Assembly: GCA_026014585.1 (NCBI GenBank)
Contig: JAOZIA010000022.1
Span: 1 to 64,000 of the forward strand
DNA from: Candidatus Bathyarchaeota archaeon
GTDB taxonomy: Archaea > Thermoproteota > Bathyarchaeia > Bathyarchaeales > Bathycorpusculaceae
Direction of reading: 5' to 3'
Length of the DNA: 64,000 bases
The notes below the pieces were generated by a model. The model did no database searches, was not told where the DNA came from, and was given only the letters and a program-made list of their open reading frames with translations. The position numbers and the translations under genes were made by a program. Below, in pieces: positions 7,353-15,623 of the stretch. Positions within the stretch are counted from its first letter, which is position 1; the number at the start of each line of letters is the position of its first letter.

Positions 7353-7376
7353 AACAGTTCAGAAATGATGGAGAAG

Positions 7377-7450
7377 TGCCAAGAGCAGGGTTTGAACCTG
7401 CGACGACTCGGTCTTCAGCCGAGCGCTCTCCCAGGCTGAGCTACCTTGGC
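7377..7450 (-). tRNA. tRNA-Phe (GAA)
   Basis: A cloverleaf folds from this 74-base stretch. The acceptor arms GCCAAGG/TCTTGGC pair with one G-T, the D-stem is GCTC/GAGC, the anticodon stem CTCGG/CCGAG encloses loop CTGAAGA (anticodon GAA), and the T-arm is GCAGG/CCTGC with TTCAAAC. CCA is not encoded. It is intact and its 3' end faces the integrated element, marking the likely attachment site. Confidence 0.95.
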
Positions 7451-7683
7451 ACCGATTCTGGGAGCAACCACAACCAGAAATGAACTATATGGCTTTAAAG
7501 GTTTCTGAGGAAACTTTGCCTGTGACTTGGAATTGAAAAGTCACAGCTCAACCTGTAATATAAAAAATAGTTTCAAGTTGGCAAGAAAGCGTTAGACAAA
7601 GAAAATAAGCACTCCATCCTTCTTTTCCTAAGCTAAAAAAGGAAAGGTTTTATGAGTGAACCCGATAATTCTGTGCACCATAC

Positions 7684-7757
7684 GGGCCGTTAGTCTAGCT
7701 GGCTAGGACGTCGCCCTCACGCGGCGAAGATCACCGGTTCAAATCCGGTACGGCCCA
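7684..7757 (+). tRNA. tRNA-Val (CAC)
   Basis: The acceptor GGGCCGT/ACGGCCC, D-arm GTC/GAC, anticodon stem TCGCC/GGCGA with loop CTCACGC (anticodon CAC) and T-stem ACCGG/CCGGT fold cleanly. The CCA end is encoded at 7758-7760, unlike in the neighbouring tRNA-Phe. Confidence 0.95.
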
Positions 7758-7778
7758 CCAGCCAATAAAAAAGATCTG

Positions 7779-8285
7779 TTAAGCAGAGGGGCGTATCAGC
7801 GTACGCATCAACAGCCCGTAAGTGTCCTCTCCAATTTGTGCTTTAGCTGCAATGTTAACGTTGAAGTTGTTGCCCCATTGCCAAACGTAACGTGCCGCCA
7901 ACTTTAACGTGACCGTTTGCCCATCAGCATTTACGCCTTCAGCTTTTAGAAGAATTGCGTGTCTGCCTGGTAGCAATGCGCCGTTTCCGCTGGTTATTGT
8001 GTAGGTTGTGCCGTTTAGTGTGAGGGTTCCGCCTGTGACTTCAAAGAGTTTTGAGGTTCCATTGGTGGCTGTGGGCTGAATGGTTAGGCTAAAACTTGCG
8101 GGGTAATGTTTTATGGTTTGGTTGTCGATTTTCTGGACGATTTGTCCCTGTGCATTCCACGTTTTAAGCGCGTTCATGTCGGGTGTTGCGGCGCTAACAA
8201 AAGTTAAAGAGACCACTAGTGCCAGTGTGATAACCGCTGCGGCTGTGATTAGGATTTTTTTGTTTTTACTCACCAAATGTTTCAC
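7779..8285 (-). CDS. Secreted or membrane-anchored beta-rich protein (168 aa)
   Basis: An N-terminal basic stretch (KNKK) and hydrophobic helix at residues 10-32 ending in SAATP form a signal peptide or anchor. The remaining 135 residues are beta-rich (LTLNGTTYTITSGNG, VTLKLAARYVW) with no cysteines, like small archaeal extracellular domains. There is a ribosome-binding sequence (GGAGGTG) shortly before the ATG. No enzyme motif is seen. It may act at the cell surface, but the function is unknown. Confidence 0.7.
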   Translation of the reverse strand: MKHLVSKNKKILITAAAVITLALVVSLTFVSAATPDMNALKTWNAQGQIVQKIDNQTIKHYPASFSLTIQPTATNGTSKLFEVTGGTLTLNGTTYTITSGNGALLPGRHAILLKAEGVNADGQTVTLKLAARYVWQWGNNFNVNIAAKAQIGEDTYGLLMRTLIRPSA

Positions 8286-8370
8286 CTCCAGGTGTCTTTA
8301 TGGTGAATTTGGCGTTGCTGATTTAAAAGAAAGCCGCACTAATGATGTGCACCAAAAGTGAACAGGAAAC

Positions 8371-8730
8371 TTAGGATTTTTGGTCTTCCAGCTTCTCGCT
8401 GAGTAGGTCCTGCTCGGTTTTTACTAGTAATCCTACGCGGCGTTCCCAGCGGCTATAGAAGCGGTACTGTGCATACATTGCGTAGAGGCAGTACCCAAGA
8501 AATGCGGCTGCAATAATTAAAAGGAAGAACCCAACCAGCCCCAACTCAATATGCCTAACCCGCAAAATCAGCCAAATCACGGATAGGAACAGGATTCCTG
8601 AAGAGATTAACCCGATTAGGGCTCCGTTTCGGAATTTGCTCCATTCCCTGTCCAACTCAAATAGGAAGTCATGCAGGGTTTTAACTGGGTAAATCTTGTT
8701 GTCTTGAGTTTTTTCCTTTGGTTGACTCAT
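8371..8730 (-). CDS. Two-helix membrane protein (119 aa)
   Basis: The N-terminal 35 residues are soluble and charged. Two membrane helices follow, about residues 38-58 and 65-87, then a charged C-terminal tail with acidic and lysine residues. Such 2TM archaeal proteins are common and mostly uncharacterised. It lies in the same orientation as the secreted-protein gene downstream and the winged-helix gene upstream, which may regulate it. Confidence 0.65.
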   Translation of the reverse strand: MSQPKEKTQDNKIYPVKTLHDFLFELDREWSKFRNGALIGLISSGILFLSVIWLILRVRHIELGLVGFFLLIIAAAFLGYCLYAMYAQYRFYSRWERRVGLLVKTEQDLLSEKLEDQKS

Positions 8731-8792
8731 GCATTGTCACTTTATCTTTCTTGTTTTTCTTCTTAAGTTTGATGCACCACAAGTGAACCCAG

Positions 8793-9050
8793 CTAAAGTA
8801 GCGATGGCAGGAATTTGCGTAGCTCCACGTAGAGATTTCGTCCCTGCTCGGTCAATCCGCAGTTGCCCTCGGCGGACTCCTTAACCAGCCCCTTCTCCTC
8901 AAGAAAGAGCAGGTGTTTTAGGAAGTCGTCGTATGCCATGCTGGTGGATTTACGCCAAACCACCGTGCGAAGCTGCGGTTTGCTGTTAAAGAACAGGTAC
9001 TCTAGGATTTCAAAGCGTATTTGCACCGCGCTCTTGCGTAGTTTCGCCAT
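8793..9050 (-). CDS. Winged-helix transcriptional regulator (COG3432-like, 85 aa)
   Basis: Start chosen at the ATG preceding AKLRKS, which has GGTG five bases upstream; an upstream in-frame ATG would add six residues. Residues 8-80 match the archaeal winged-helix layout: a helix (RFEILEYLF), a recognition region (MAYDDFLKHLLFLEEKGLV) and a wing ending LTEQGRNLY. These proteins bind DNA as dimers and often autoregulate. A second gene of this type is at 27843. The target is unknown. Confidence 0.7.
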   Translation of the reverse strand: MAKLRKSAVQIRFEILEYLFFNSKPQLRTVVWRKSTSMAYDDFLKHLLFLEEKGLVKESAEGNCGLTEQGRNLYVELRKFLPSLL

Positions 9051-9498
9051 AGCTGCACCAAACAACACCTAAACCAGCGTGAAAGAGCAATTTATCTCTT
9101 GTTCACCAAACAAAAAACACTGGGGTCCGTCCGTCATAAGCTAATCATCTGGTATCATACTGGGACGGCGACGTCATCCCCCGTGAATAATGCATCATCC
9201 CAGTCACTTAAGGGCTTTGGAAGATGAAAAATAAAATGAACCAAGAACTCGAAAAAAACTGTTGGAGTAACTCCAACAAGACAAATAAGCTCCTAAGAAA
9301 ATTGGAAAACTAAAAAGTGGTAGCGTTGTTTCCCAAAGAAGCGCTTGAAAACTGAAACCTGCTTTAAGGAAATACGCCGCCGCAGACATCACCCACAAGG
9401 GTTGCGTCAGGCTTTTCCGTGCTCAAGGATCCTTGTGCCCAAAATAACCAAGGTTACACGTGATTGGTTGCGCCTTTGGGTAAGTAAATAATGAAAAG
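9051..9498. other. Intergenic stretch with a short palindrome
   Basis: No convincing gene is found in this 448-base gap. It contains a perfect hairpin TGTTGGAG-TAA-CTCCAACA at 9260-9278 and a looser pairing of ACTGGGA near 9171 with TCCCAGT near 9215. These could be regulatory or part of a small RNA, but nothing specific is recognised. Confidence 0.3.
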
Positions 9499-10917
9499 TT
9501 AAACATCAATTTGGGCTTCAATTCTGCCAGAGGAAATTGCATCCAAAAGAGCATCAAAATCCTTTGCAACCTGATCTGCATAATCAGCAGCAAACTCAGC
9601 TATAGCACTATCAAAAGATGAACCCTTACTAAGATACCCTGCAATCATTGCAACTCCACTTGTTCTTGCATGCGCTCGCGCTAAGCAATGAGCACAAGTC
9701 ATGGAGTATATGATAAAACTTTTCAAATTCAAAAGTGATACATCAATAGATCCTTTCATGTCCTTTAGTTGACGCCAATAATAATCCCGAGTAGATGCAG
9801 AATTATGGCTCCAACCTAGAAAAATATCATTTGATGCTTGCATCAATTTTTGCCCAATTACCACACGTTGTGCTTGACTAAGGAATTTTCTATGAGGCAA
9901 ATAACGCTCTAGCGCTGAAGGACCCGTTTCTTTTTGTTGGAGAATTATCATATTATCGCTAGTTCCTCCTCTTAAAAGCATAACCGTACAGCGCGTTCCA
10001 ACACTACCCACTCCGACAACTCTTAAAGCTAAATCAACAATTTTGAAACGATTCAATAGTACACGCCGATATTTTGGCAAACTATTAATGTATTCTAACC
10101 AAACTTTTTCAACAGTCTCTTTTGTTAATTTTCTCTTTTCAACAGCGTTGACTACCTTGCTTGATAGAATTTCAGTAAATGGAATCATCAAAGGCGGATC
10201 GCTGACAAAACGACGCCCATTATCTACTTTTTGCGTGAGTTTCTCAAGGGTTTGTTCTTGAGTTCTTAAACGGGCATGCTTGAATGCTTTGTCAGCAACC
10301 ATAGCGCCCTTTTTTGATCGATTAAAGACTTTCAATACCTTGGCTTCATTTACATGGTAATACCACATATCCAAAGTGGACATTTTTGTAAATTCAAGAA
10401 GCGTTTTACGATAAGCTTTAACGACAAGTTTTGCTGCCTTGTAGTTATCGCTATCACGAAATAACTTTTCTCGACCTGCAACTACTACACTAGTTACTAG
10501 ACGTTTTAGATCCCACTCCCATGGACCAGGATAGCACTCATCAAAATCGTTAACGTCAAAAACTAATTGACGTTCTGGTGTCGCAAAAATGCCAAAATTG
10601 TTTATGTGAGCATCTCCACAAAGCATTGTTTCTATTCCGCTAATCGGTGTATTGGCTAAATCAGACGCCATAATCACAGCGGATCCTCTTAAAAATGCAA
10701 ATGGAGATTTTGACATGCGTCCATACTTAATCGGCAATAACTCTTGGATGCGACCCTTGTCTTGTTCTAAAAGCAGACCAATAGGATCAACCCGATTTTT
10801 TGATGGTTTCCAACCACGGTGACTACCGAAAGGTACCTTGTACTGTAAGGCTTTCCCTTGTTGAAAACGAATTTCTCTGCCCGAAACTTCATCTAACATG
10901 GATATAGATTTTGTCAT
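9499..10917 (-). CDS. DUF2252 family protein (COG4320)
   Basis: 472 residues, full length for the family. The diagnostic motifs are present in order: RMSKSPFAFLRGSA near residue 67, LCGDAHINNFG near 98, FDVNDFDECYPGPWEWDLKRL near 119, and the C-terminal TCAHCLARAHARTSG. DUF2252 proteins have a kinase-like (APH-type) fold with a GDxHxxN catalytic-loop motif and a DFD-like metal motif, so a phosphotransferase activity is plausible although the substrate is not known. It stands alone with AT-rich flanks and may be a laterally acquired gene, as the family is commoner in bacteria. Confidence 0.85.
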   Translation of the reverse strand: MTKSISMLDEVSGREIRFQQGKALQYKVPFGSHRGWKPSKNRVDPIGLLLEQDKGRIQELLPIKYGRMSKSPFAFLRGSAVIMASDLANTPISGIETMLCGDAHINNFGIFATPERQLVFDVNDFDECYPGPWEWDLKRLVTSVVVAGREKLFRDSDNYKAAKLVVKAYRKTLLEFTKMSTLDMWYYHVNEAKVLKVFNRSKKGAMVADKAFKHARLRTQEQTLEKLTQKVDNGRRFVSDPPLMIPFTEILSSKVVNAVEKRKLTKETVEKVWLEYINSLPKYRRVLLNRFKIVDLALRVVGVGSVGTRCTVMLLRGGTSDNMIILQQKETGPSALERYLPHRKFLSQAQRVVIGQKLMQASNDIFLGWSHNSASTRDYYWRQLKDMKGSIDVSLLNLKSFIIYSMTCAHCLARAHARTSGVAMIAGYLSKGSSFDSAIAEFAADYADQVAKDFDALLDAISSGRIEAQIDV

Positions 10918-11123
10918 TTTTATCCTGCAATATTTTAGAACGTATTATAGTTAGAAAATCAATAAATTAAAGATAGTTTTAATTATTAAATGTCCTGATG
11001 GTTTATACTTCCTCAAAGAGGTACTCAATTTGCAAATTATTTTTAGCAGAGAGAAATTGAATGCGAGCAACCACAAGGGTTGCCACCGATTAAATTAGAT
11101 GAACAAATAAGCAACCAAACAAA

Positions 11124-11795
11124 TCATAATACACCTGTAAAGTATGATGCAACGTAAATTACTACAGTTACCAGTACCATAATTAATCCTATTGCCAAAG
11201 GGTTTTTTCCTGAAAGCTTGCCAAGTTGAACACCATACAAAAACAGCCAGATAACCCCCGCTACATTGGAAACAAGCCAAGCAAAAAATTTATCCTCAAA
11301 AACTAAAAATGGTAATGCAAGCAAAACACCCGCAACTAAATAAATTCCAACTATAGAAATCCAGCCACGCACATCATCTTTAGTAAAAAGATAACGGGGA
11401 GTAGATTCTTCCAAAGAAGCACTGGGTAAATACGCAATTATGTCCTTAGTTATGGCATCTTTGCCTTTTTCATTGAAAGTAGATATGAACGTTGAGTCCA
11501 AGCTTTTCTTAATTTGCTTTTCAATCACTTCGTTCTTTATTGATGATTTCAATTTTAATATCGTTTTAATATAGTTGTTTCGTTCAACTGAACTTGAAGT
11601 TGCATAAAGCAAGCCATCTATAATCCCCCATCCTATACAGGCTCCCAAATTTACAGTAACAATATACATGAAACTTGCATTAAGGTCTGATAGCGCAACA
11701 TACCCATTTATTATTATGACTGTAAGTACTGCAAAAGCCATTTCACCAGTTCTATCAGAATAAGAAAGAGAATGATGTTTAGAAGACGAAGGCAT
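11124..11795 (-). CDS. VIT1/CCC1-like membrane protein (223 aa)
   Basis: Four to five hydrophobic segments: about residues 17-34, 42-66, 148-168, 172-190 and 200-220. The second contains GWGIIDGLLYA, which resembles the GxxDG signature at the start of VIT1/CCC1 iron/manganese transporters. A long charged cytoplasmic loop lies between helices 2 and 3. If this relationship is real the protein would handle divalent metals at the membrane. The similarity is modest and a generic archaeal membrane protein cannot be excluded. Confidence 0.5.
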   Translation of the reverse strand: MPSSSKHHSLSYSDRTGEMAFAVLTVIIINGYVALSDLNASFMYIVTVNLGACIGWGIIDGLLYATSSSVERNNYIKTILKLKSSIKNEVIEKQIKKSLDSTFISTFNEKGKDAITKDIIAYLPSASLEESTPRYLFTKDDVRGWISIVGIYLVAGVLLALPFLVFEDKFFAWLVSNVAGVIWLFLYGVQLGKLSGKNPLAIGLIMVLVTVVIYVASYFTGVL

Positions 11796-12101
11796 AAGTT
11801 AACACAATGCCCAGTAATATAAAATCCAAATCCGAGTTTATAATAATTTCTAAAAGCTTATAACTAGACTATCACTTAGTAGCAGAGGGATTAAACTCCA
11901 TAACATTTACTTTGCCCTAACTGAAAAATGAGTGTGGCATTCGTTTGTTGTTGGGTAATGCATATGAGCGCCTGATATGATTTTGAGTGTTTTCTTATGT
12001 GTGCTTGTGACGAGTTTTGCTGTAAACAGAAAATAGACAGCAACCAGACGCAGCTATGCCTGCTAAAACTTCATTTTTTTTACTGTTTAGATAAGGGGTG
12101 G
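11796..12101. other. Intergenic stretch, nothing recognised
   Basis: This 306-base gap between two leftward genes contains AT-rich sequence and a likely promoter for the gene at 11795. No RNA gene, repeat or credible small protein is seen. Confidence 0.3.
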
Positions 12102-13196
12102 TTAGATGGCTTTTGCTTTCGCTTCCAGCTCCAATAGTCCTGCGGGTTCACCGAAAACCAACAAAGTATCCCCTTCCTTAATCAAAAACGGCGGCTCAAA
12201 CAAGTTCCGAATCACCGCGCCATCCCGCAACACACCAATAATGGTTGCACATTTGGAAATTTCCTGCAGTCCCTTGCCGATGAGTTTGGAATTTTTGAAA
12301 ACCGCAAACTCTGCAATTTCCTGCGCACCGATGCGTTCGGAAAAGACTATGCCGACGATGTTTTTGGTTACTGCTGAGAGTGCCAGTAGGTGTCCGACGG
12401 TTACGGTGGATGGTATGACCATGTCTGCTCCTGCGTTTTTGGCGGTTTCGGTCAGGCTGGGGTTGTGCACGACGCTGATTATTCGGATGTCGGGACGCAT
12501 CTTGCGGGAGCTGAGGATGGAGAGCATGTTGTCGGGGTCTTTTTCGTGAGCAATCACAACCATAGACGCCCGCTCTATCCCCGCGGTTTTTAGTGCATCC
12601 ATCGGCTGGTTATCCTGTGCCAGCACTGCAAAATTGTTCTGCTTGAGCAATTCCTCGTATTTTATGGGGTTTTTGGTGACTACAACATGGTCTAAGCCAA
12701 TGTCCTCAAGCTTTTCTGTGACGTATTTGCCAAGATGAGTGTAACCTAAAACAATAACATGTCCCTTTAGCTTCTGAATCAGCTTTTTTTCTGCGTGCCC
12801 TTTGGCGAGGTCGCCTTTAGTCATGGTTTTTGCGCTGGTTTGCAATATGGATGCCACCAACCCTACTGAAATGACAATCATGATAATTAAGAGCACTGCT
12901 TCCATTGGGTCAATTGTGAATAGGTTTCCGTTGTTTGGACCATAAAAGCCCAAAGTGGTAACAGTTGAAACCGCCGCAAGCAACGCACTAAGATAGGGCA
13001 TGTTTTCAAAGTAATAAAAAATTGCGGCTCCCCAAACAAACATGACCGCCAACAAAATAAGCTGTCGATAAATAGCCTTTAGAAAGACGGATGGGCCATA
13101 GAGTGCCTGATAAAAAATGAAACCTAACTTTCGACTTTCCTTCTTTGTTCTTCGCTTAAGAGGTTTTTTATCGAAAATTTTTTTGTTGCGACTCAT
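12102..13196 (-). CDS. RCK-domain potassium channel (MthK-like)
   Basis: Single-pore K+ channel of 364 residues. TM1 is at about 44-62, the pore helix and selectivity filter TTLGFYGP at about 79-86, and TM2 at about 98-118. A TrkA-N/RCK Rossmann domain begins at residue 146 (VIVLGYTHLG, a GxxxxG nucleotide-type loop), and a TrkA-C domain occupies the last 80 residues. Such channels open in response to Ca2+, nucleotides or redox ligands bound to the RCK ring. The filter reads GFYG rather than the common GYGD, as in BK-like and some archaeal channels, so K+ selectivity is still expected. The N-terminus is strongly basic. Confidence 0.88.
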   Translation of the reverse strand: MSRNKKIFDKKPLKRRTKKESRKLGFIFYQALYGPSVFLKAIYRQLILLAVMFVWGAAIFYYFENMPYLSALLAAVSTVTTLGFYGPNNGNLFTIDPMEAVLLIIMIVISVGLVASILQTSAKTMTKGDLAKGHAEKKLIQKLKGHVIVLGYTHLGKYVTEKLEDIGLDHVVVTKNPIKYEELLKQNNFAVLAQDNQPMDALKTAGIERASMVVIAHEKDPDNMLSILSSRKMRPDIRIISVVHNPSLTETAKNAGADMVIPSTVTVGHLLALSAVTKNIVGIVFSERIGAQEIAEFAVFKNSKLIGKGLQEISKCATIIGVLRDGAVIRNLFEPPFLIKEGDTLLVFGEPAGLLELEAKAKAI

Positions 13197-13335
13197 TTAG
13201 ACTGCTCAACAAAAAGCGCTAAATATTGCGTTTATACCTTTCGGGCATCGCAAGAAAAGACTGCCCATTAAGACCCCAAAAACCCAAAACCGCCTTTTGC
13301 AAAAGACCTTTAAAACGAAAAAACATATTGACTTT

Positions 13336-13767
13336 ATGAAAAAATTAACCTTAGCCCTGATCGTGCTTACTTTGTCTGTTTGCTTTTTAGCGGCGGGGAT
13401 TTTATTGATTAATTTGGGCACCAAAGATAACGCGGGTGAATTTTACACGTTTCCGTTGTCTGTTGGCGAAAAAACCTACGTAGTGACTGTTAGAAGTAAT
13501 TACTCTTCAGCACCAACAATAACTTATTCAGAATTGCATAAGGCGGTATTAGTTGATTTTACAGGCGAAAAAGAAAACGCGTTCTGTAACATTACAATCC
13601 CAAAGAACCTGATTTGGGGCAACATCAGCGTTATCGACAAAATCTACGAAATGAACCCATCCAACTACATCCTAAACAGTAACAGTACATATAATTCGGT
13701 TTATTTCACGTTTGACCATCCAGCGTTAGTTAAACACTTTGAGATAGTAGGAACCCAAGGCATCTAA
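13336..13767 (+). CDS. Membrane-anchored extracellular protein (143 aa)
   Basis: Start chosen at ATG 13336, where the signal-like sequence begins (MKKLTLALIV), rather than an upstream in-frame start. Residues 3-27 are a signal peptide or anchor. The rest is beta-rich with several N-x-S/T sites (NSTYNS). It resembles many small archaeal surface proteins of unknown role. The gene is divergent from the K+ channel. Confidence 0.6.
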   Translation: MKKLTLALIVLTLSVCFLAAGILLINLGTKDNAGEFYTFPLSVGEKTYVVTVRSNYSSAPTITYSELHKAVLVDFTGEKENAFCNITIPKNLIWGNISVIDKIYEMNPSNYILNSNSTYNSVYFTFDHPALVKHFEIVGTQGI

Positions 13768-13817
13768 CAAAAGTGAACAAAAAAATAAGGCTAAAAAAAC
13801 CTGCTGGTGGAAACACG

Positions 13818-14018
13818 TTATTTTATGAGTTTTTTCTCAAACGTGTAGACCGAATAGGTTACCGCTAATCCGCCTAGACCACAACCTGTGCACAGCAGTC
13901 CCAGGGAATACCAGATAAACCCAAGCCCCCTGAAATCAAGCAAATGCAAACAAATCAAGAACGAACCTACCAGCATTAAAACAAATCCACTAATCAATGT
14001 TTGTAAATACTTTTCCAT
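13818..14018 (-). CDS. Two-helix membrane protein, paralogue of the element gene at 4999-5205
   Basis: 66 residues from the ATG at 14018, which is preceded by GGGGG at proper spacing; the ATG at 14030 has none. Two membrane helices (residues 8-28 and 36-57) contain ICLH and WYSLGL, with a final FEKKL. It aligns without gaps with the protein encoded within the integrated element. Function is unknown. The pairing suggests exchange between host and element. Confidence 0.65.
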   Translation of the reverse strand: MEKYLQTLISGFVLMLVGSFLICLHLLDFRGLGFIWYSLGLLCTGCGLGGLAVTYSVYTFEKKLIK

Positions 14019-14147
14019 ATATACCCCCATGTACTATCAACAATGCTGGTTTATAAAACTTAACAACCATGCAAGGTACTGCCTGCTTCTAACTTTTTAT
14101 GCAAAGAGTTAAAAAGTAAAATTCGTTGATTTGATACAGTGTTACTT

Positions 14148-14645
14148 ATGGAGTCATTTCGAGCTAACCTCGCTGAGTACAGAAAACAATTACAAAAAGG
14201 CGCCGTAAGGACGGCATATCAGGGTTTAATGGGGTTCTTTGATGCCCTGCATTTGCATCTCAAAACGGTTTATCCTGACTTTTTCCTCTCCGACGTGCAT
14301 TATGGATTGATGGATTACACGTATTTTTACTTCTTCCCAAAATCGTTGAAACAGCAGAACCTCAAAGTTGCAATTGTTTTTTCTCATGGCACATTCACGT
14401 TTAGAGTTTTGCTTGCAGGCTATAACAAGACGGTTCAGGCAAAATACTGGAAACTCTTCAAAGACAACAACTGGAGCCTGTATCCTCTTGCTGCAGATAC
14501 ACAGAAAAATGATGCTATCACAGATTTCATAGTAGCGGATAATGTTGACTTTAGTGATTTGGATGCTTTAACCTGTCAAGTAGAAAAAGGCACTTTGAAG
14601 TTTATTCAGGACGTCGAAGGTTTTCTGGCAAAAATTCAAAGTTAA
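14148..14645 (+). CDS. Conserved-looking hypothetical protein (165 aa)
   Basis: A soluble alpha/beta protein with no signal or membrane segment. It has an N-terminal helix (SFRANLAEYRKQLQ), a central region rich in aromatic residues (DYTYFYFFPKSL), a strand (VAIVFSHGTFTFRVLL) and a C-terminal helix. I recall similar DUF-type proteins from bacteria and archaea but cannot name a function. The start may instead be the GTG nine bases upstream. Confidence 0.6.
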   Translation: MESFRANLAEYRKQLQKGAVRTAYQGLMGFFDALHLHLKTVYPDFFLSDVHYGLMDYTYFYFFPKSLKQQNLKVAIVFSHGTFTFRVLLAGYNKTVQAKYWKLFKDNNWSLYPLAADTQKNDAITDFIVADNVDFSDLDALTCQVEKGTLKFIQDVEGFLAKIQS

Positions 14646-14655
14646 TTGTGGCATG

Positions 14656-14877
14656 TTATTGCTTGTGTAAAACAATTATGCCGATGAGTATGACCATTGC
14701 TACTACAACTATGGTTACGCCTATGAAATCAGGCAAGCTCATGCCTAACACGTTGTTTTGGGAATTTGTGGACACTGCTAGGGGTTGAATGTTGTCGGCG
14801 GCAGATGCAACCAAAACAATAGGGAGACAACTTAAAATTAAAGCCAAAATACACATACATGAGACACTTTTATGCAA
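14656..14877 (-). CDS. Small secreted protein with C-terminal membrane anchor (73 aa)
   Basis: Start placed at TTG 14877, six bases after a GAGGTG ribosome-binding site. An N-terminal signal peptide (residues 5-26, ending in a small-residue ASAA site) is followed by a short Asn/Gln/Ser-rich segment and a C-terminal membrane helix (residues 47-69). This is the typical layout of tiny archaeal surface-anchored proteins. No function is recognised. Confidence 0.5.
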   Translation of the reverse strand: MHKSVSCMCILALILSCLPIVLVASAADNIQPLAVSTNSQNNVLGMSLPDFIGVTIVVVAMVILIGIIVLHKQ

Positions 14878-14936
14878 TTTAAGCACCTCATATATAATTA
14901 TAAGCAAATTGCAAATAAAAAACTTTGCAATGAACT

Positions 14937-15101
14937 TCAGACAGTTTCAATTTCTGTTCTTATTTTCACTATTTGCTGATGGGTTGTTGTTATGGTTCCT
15001 TGCTGGTTTTTAGGAATAAGCATAAGGCCACCTTTTTCTGATGGCATTCTTTGTAGGGGTGTTTGTTTTATGACTTGAACCATCCTGTTCTTGTCCACCA
15101 T
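14937..15101 (-). CDS. Possible small protein (54 aa)
   Basis: An ATG frame of 54 residues with a GGGTGA ribosome-binding site seven bases upstream and an AT-rich TATA-like stretch further up. The product is basic, Gln/Thr-rich and soluble, without cysteine or hydrophobic segments. It occupies an otherwise empty 395-base gap. Evidence is limited to the translation signals; it may be spurious. Confidence 0.35.
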   Translation of the reverse strand: MVDKNRMVQVIKQTPLQRMPSEKGGLMLIPKNQQGTITTTHQQIVKIRTEIETV

Positions 15102-15253
15102 TTTGGTTCACCCACATGTATTAAGTGCTTCCAAAAATAAATAAAATTGCTACTTCAAAAAGAAAACACAAACCCGCGTAAGTGTGCTTTGGGCTGGGTT
15201 GTGTGGTTAGCAACTGCTCAAGGGGTCTTTTGTATCGGTGTTTATTTGTTTCA

Positions 15254-15270
15254 CGAACGGTTTTTATACT
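15254..15270 (+). promoter_or_regulatory. Archaeal promoter (BRE/TATA) of the thioredoxin gene
   Basis: CGAACGG followed by TTTTTATA lies 33-50 bases upstream of ATG 15303, matching a BRE plus TATA-box and predicting a very short leader. Confidence 0.45.
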
Positions 15271-15302
15271 CTGCCCAATTTTAGTTTATGGTGTGAATCT
15301 TT

Positions 15303-15623
15303 ATGAGTGAACCCTTTCATGTAACTGATGAGAATTTTGAGAAAACAATAGCGGAAAACAAGGTTGTTTTTGTGGATTTCTGGGCAACCTGGTGTGGACC
15401 CTGCCGCGCACTTGCACCGACAATCCAGGAACTTGCAGGCGAGTATGCTGGCAAAGCCGTAATCGGCAAATTGGACGTTGACGAAAACCCCGCCACAGCT
15501 GAAAAGTTTCAGGTTTTCAGCATTCCTACTATGGTAGTGTTCAAGGATGGCAAAGAAGTAGAACGTCTCGTGGGGTTATGCGCCAAAGGCCGCATTGACA
15601 GTGTGCTTAAAGCGCATCTTTAG
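15303..15623 (+). CDS. trxA: Thioredoxin
   Basis: A 106-residue protein of normal thioredoxin length. The active site WCGPC is at residues 30-34, preceded by the conserved VDFWATW strand and followed by the Asp-rich DVDENP loop and the cis-Pro motif FSIPTMVVFKDG. It reduces protein disulfides in the cytoplasm using a thioredoxin reductase not encoded here. It has a clear TATA promoter and is transcribed alone; its stop overlaps the convergent gene by four bases. Confidence 0.96.
   Translation: MSEPFHVTDENFEKTIAENKVVFVDFWATWCGPCRALAPTIQELAGEYAGKAVIGKLDVDENPATAEKFQVFSIPTMVVFKDGKEVERLVGLCAKGRIDSVLKAHL

Larger units (their letters stand above)
1..7376. mobile_element. Integrated element (provirus-like) at tRNA-Phe, left part outside window
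   Basis: A block of short, mostly + strand genes ends with an intact tyrosine integrase whose stop lies 24 bases from the 3' end of tRNA-Phe, the classic arrangement of an element integrated at a tRNA 3' end. Inside are RHH and zinc-ribbon regulators, a P-loop ATPase, a 72-residue two-helix membrane protein, a 643-residue surface protein with signal peptide and C-terminal anchor, and more small membrane proteins. Small hydrophobic capsid proteins plus a genome-packaging-like ATPase and a large surface protein are known from spindle-shaped and other enveloped archaeal viruses, so a provirus is the best reading. The second attachment repeat is not visible and must lie left of the window. A conjugative or non-viral integrative plasmid remains possible. 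Confidence 0.7.

Noticed and set aside
9204-9398. Leftward 64-residue hydrophobic frame in the gap before DUF2252
   Set aside because: No start signal, low-complexity aromatic composition, and the palindrome lies inside it.
9393-11082. 13-base repeat CCACAAGGGTTGC on both sides of the DUF2252 gene
   Set aside because: Repeats of this length are expected by chance several times in 64 kb, and the copies are not at matching distances from the gene ends.
12106-12593. Rightward frames opposite the K+ channel gene
   Set aside because: Antisense shadows of a clear channel gene with all its motifs.
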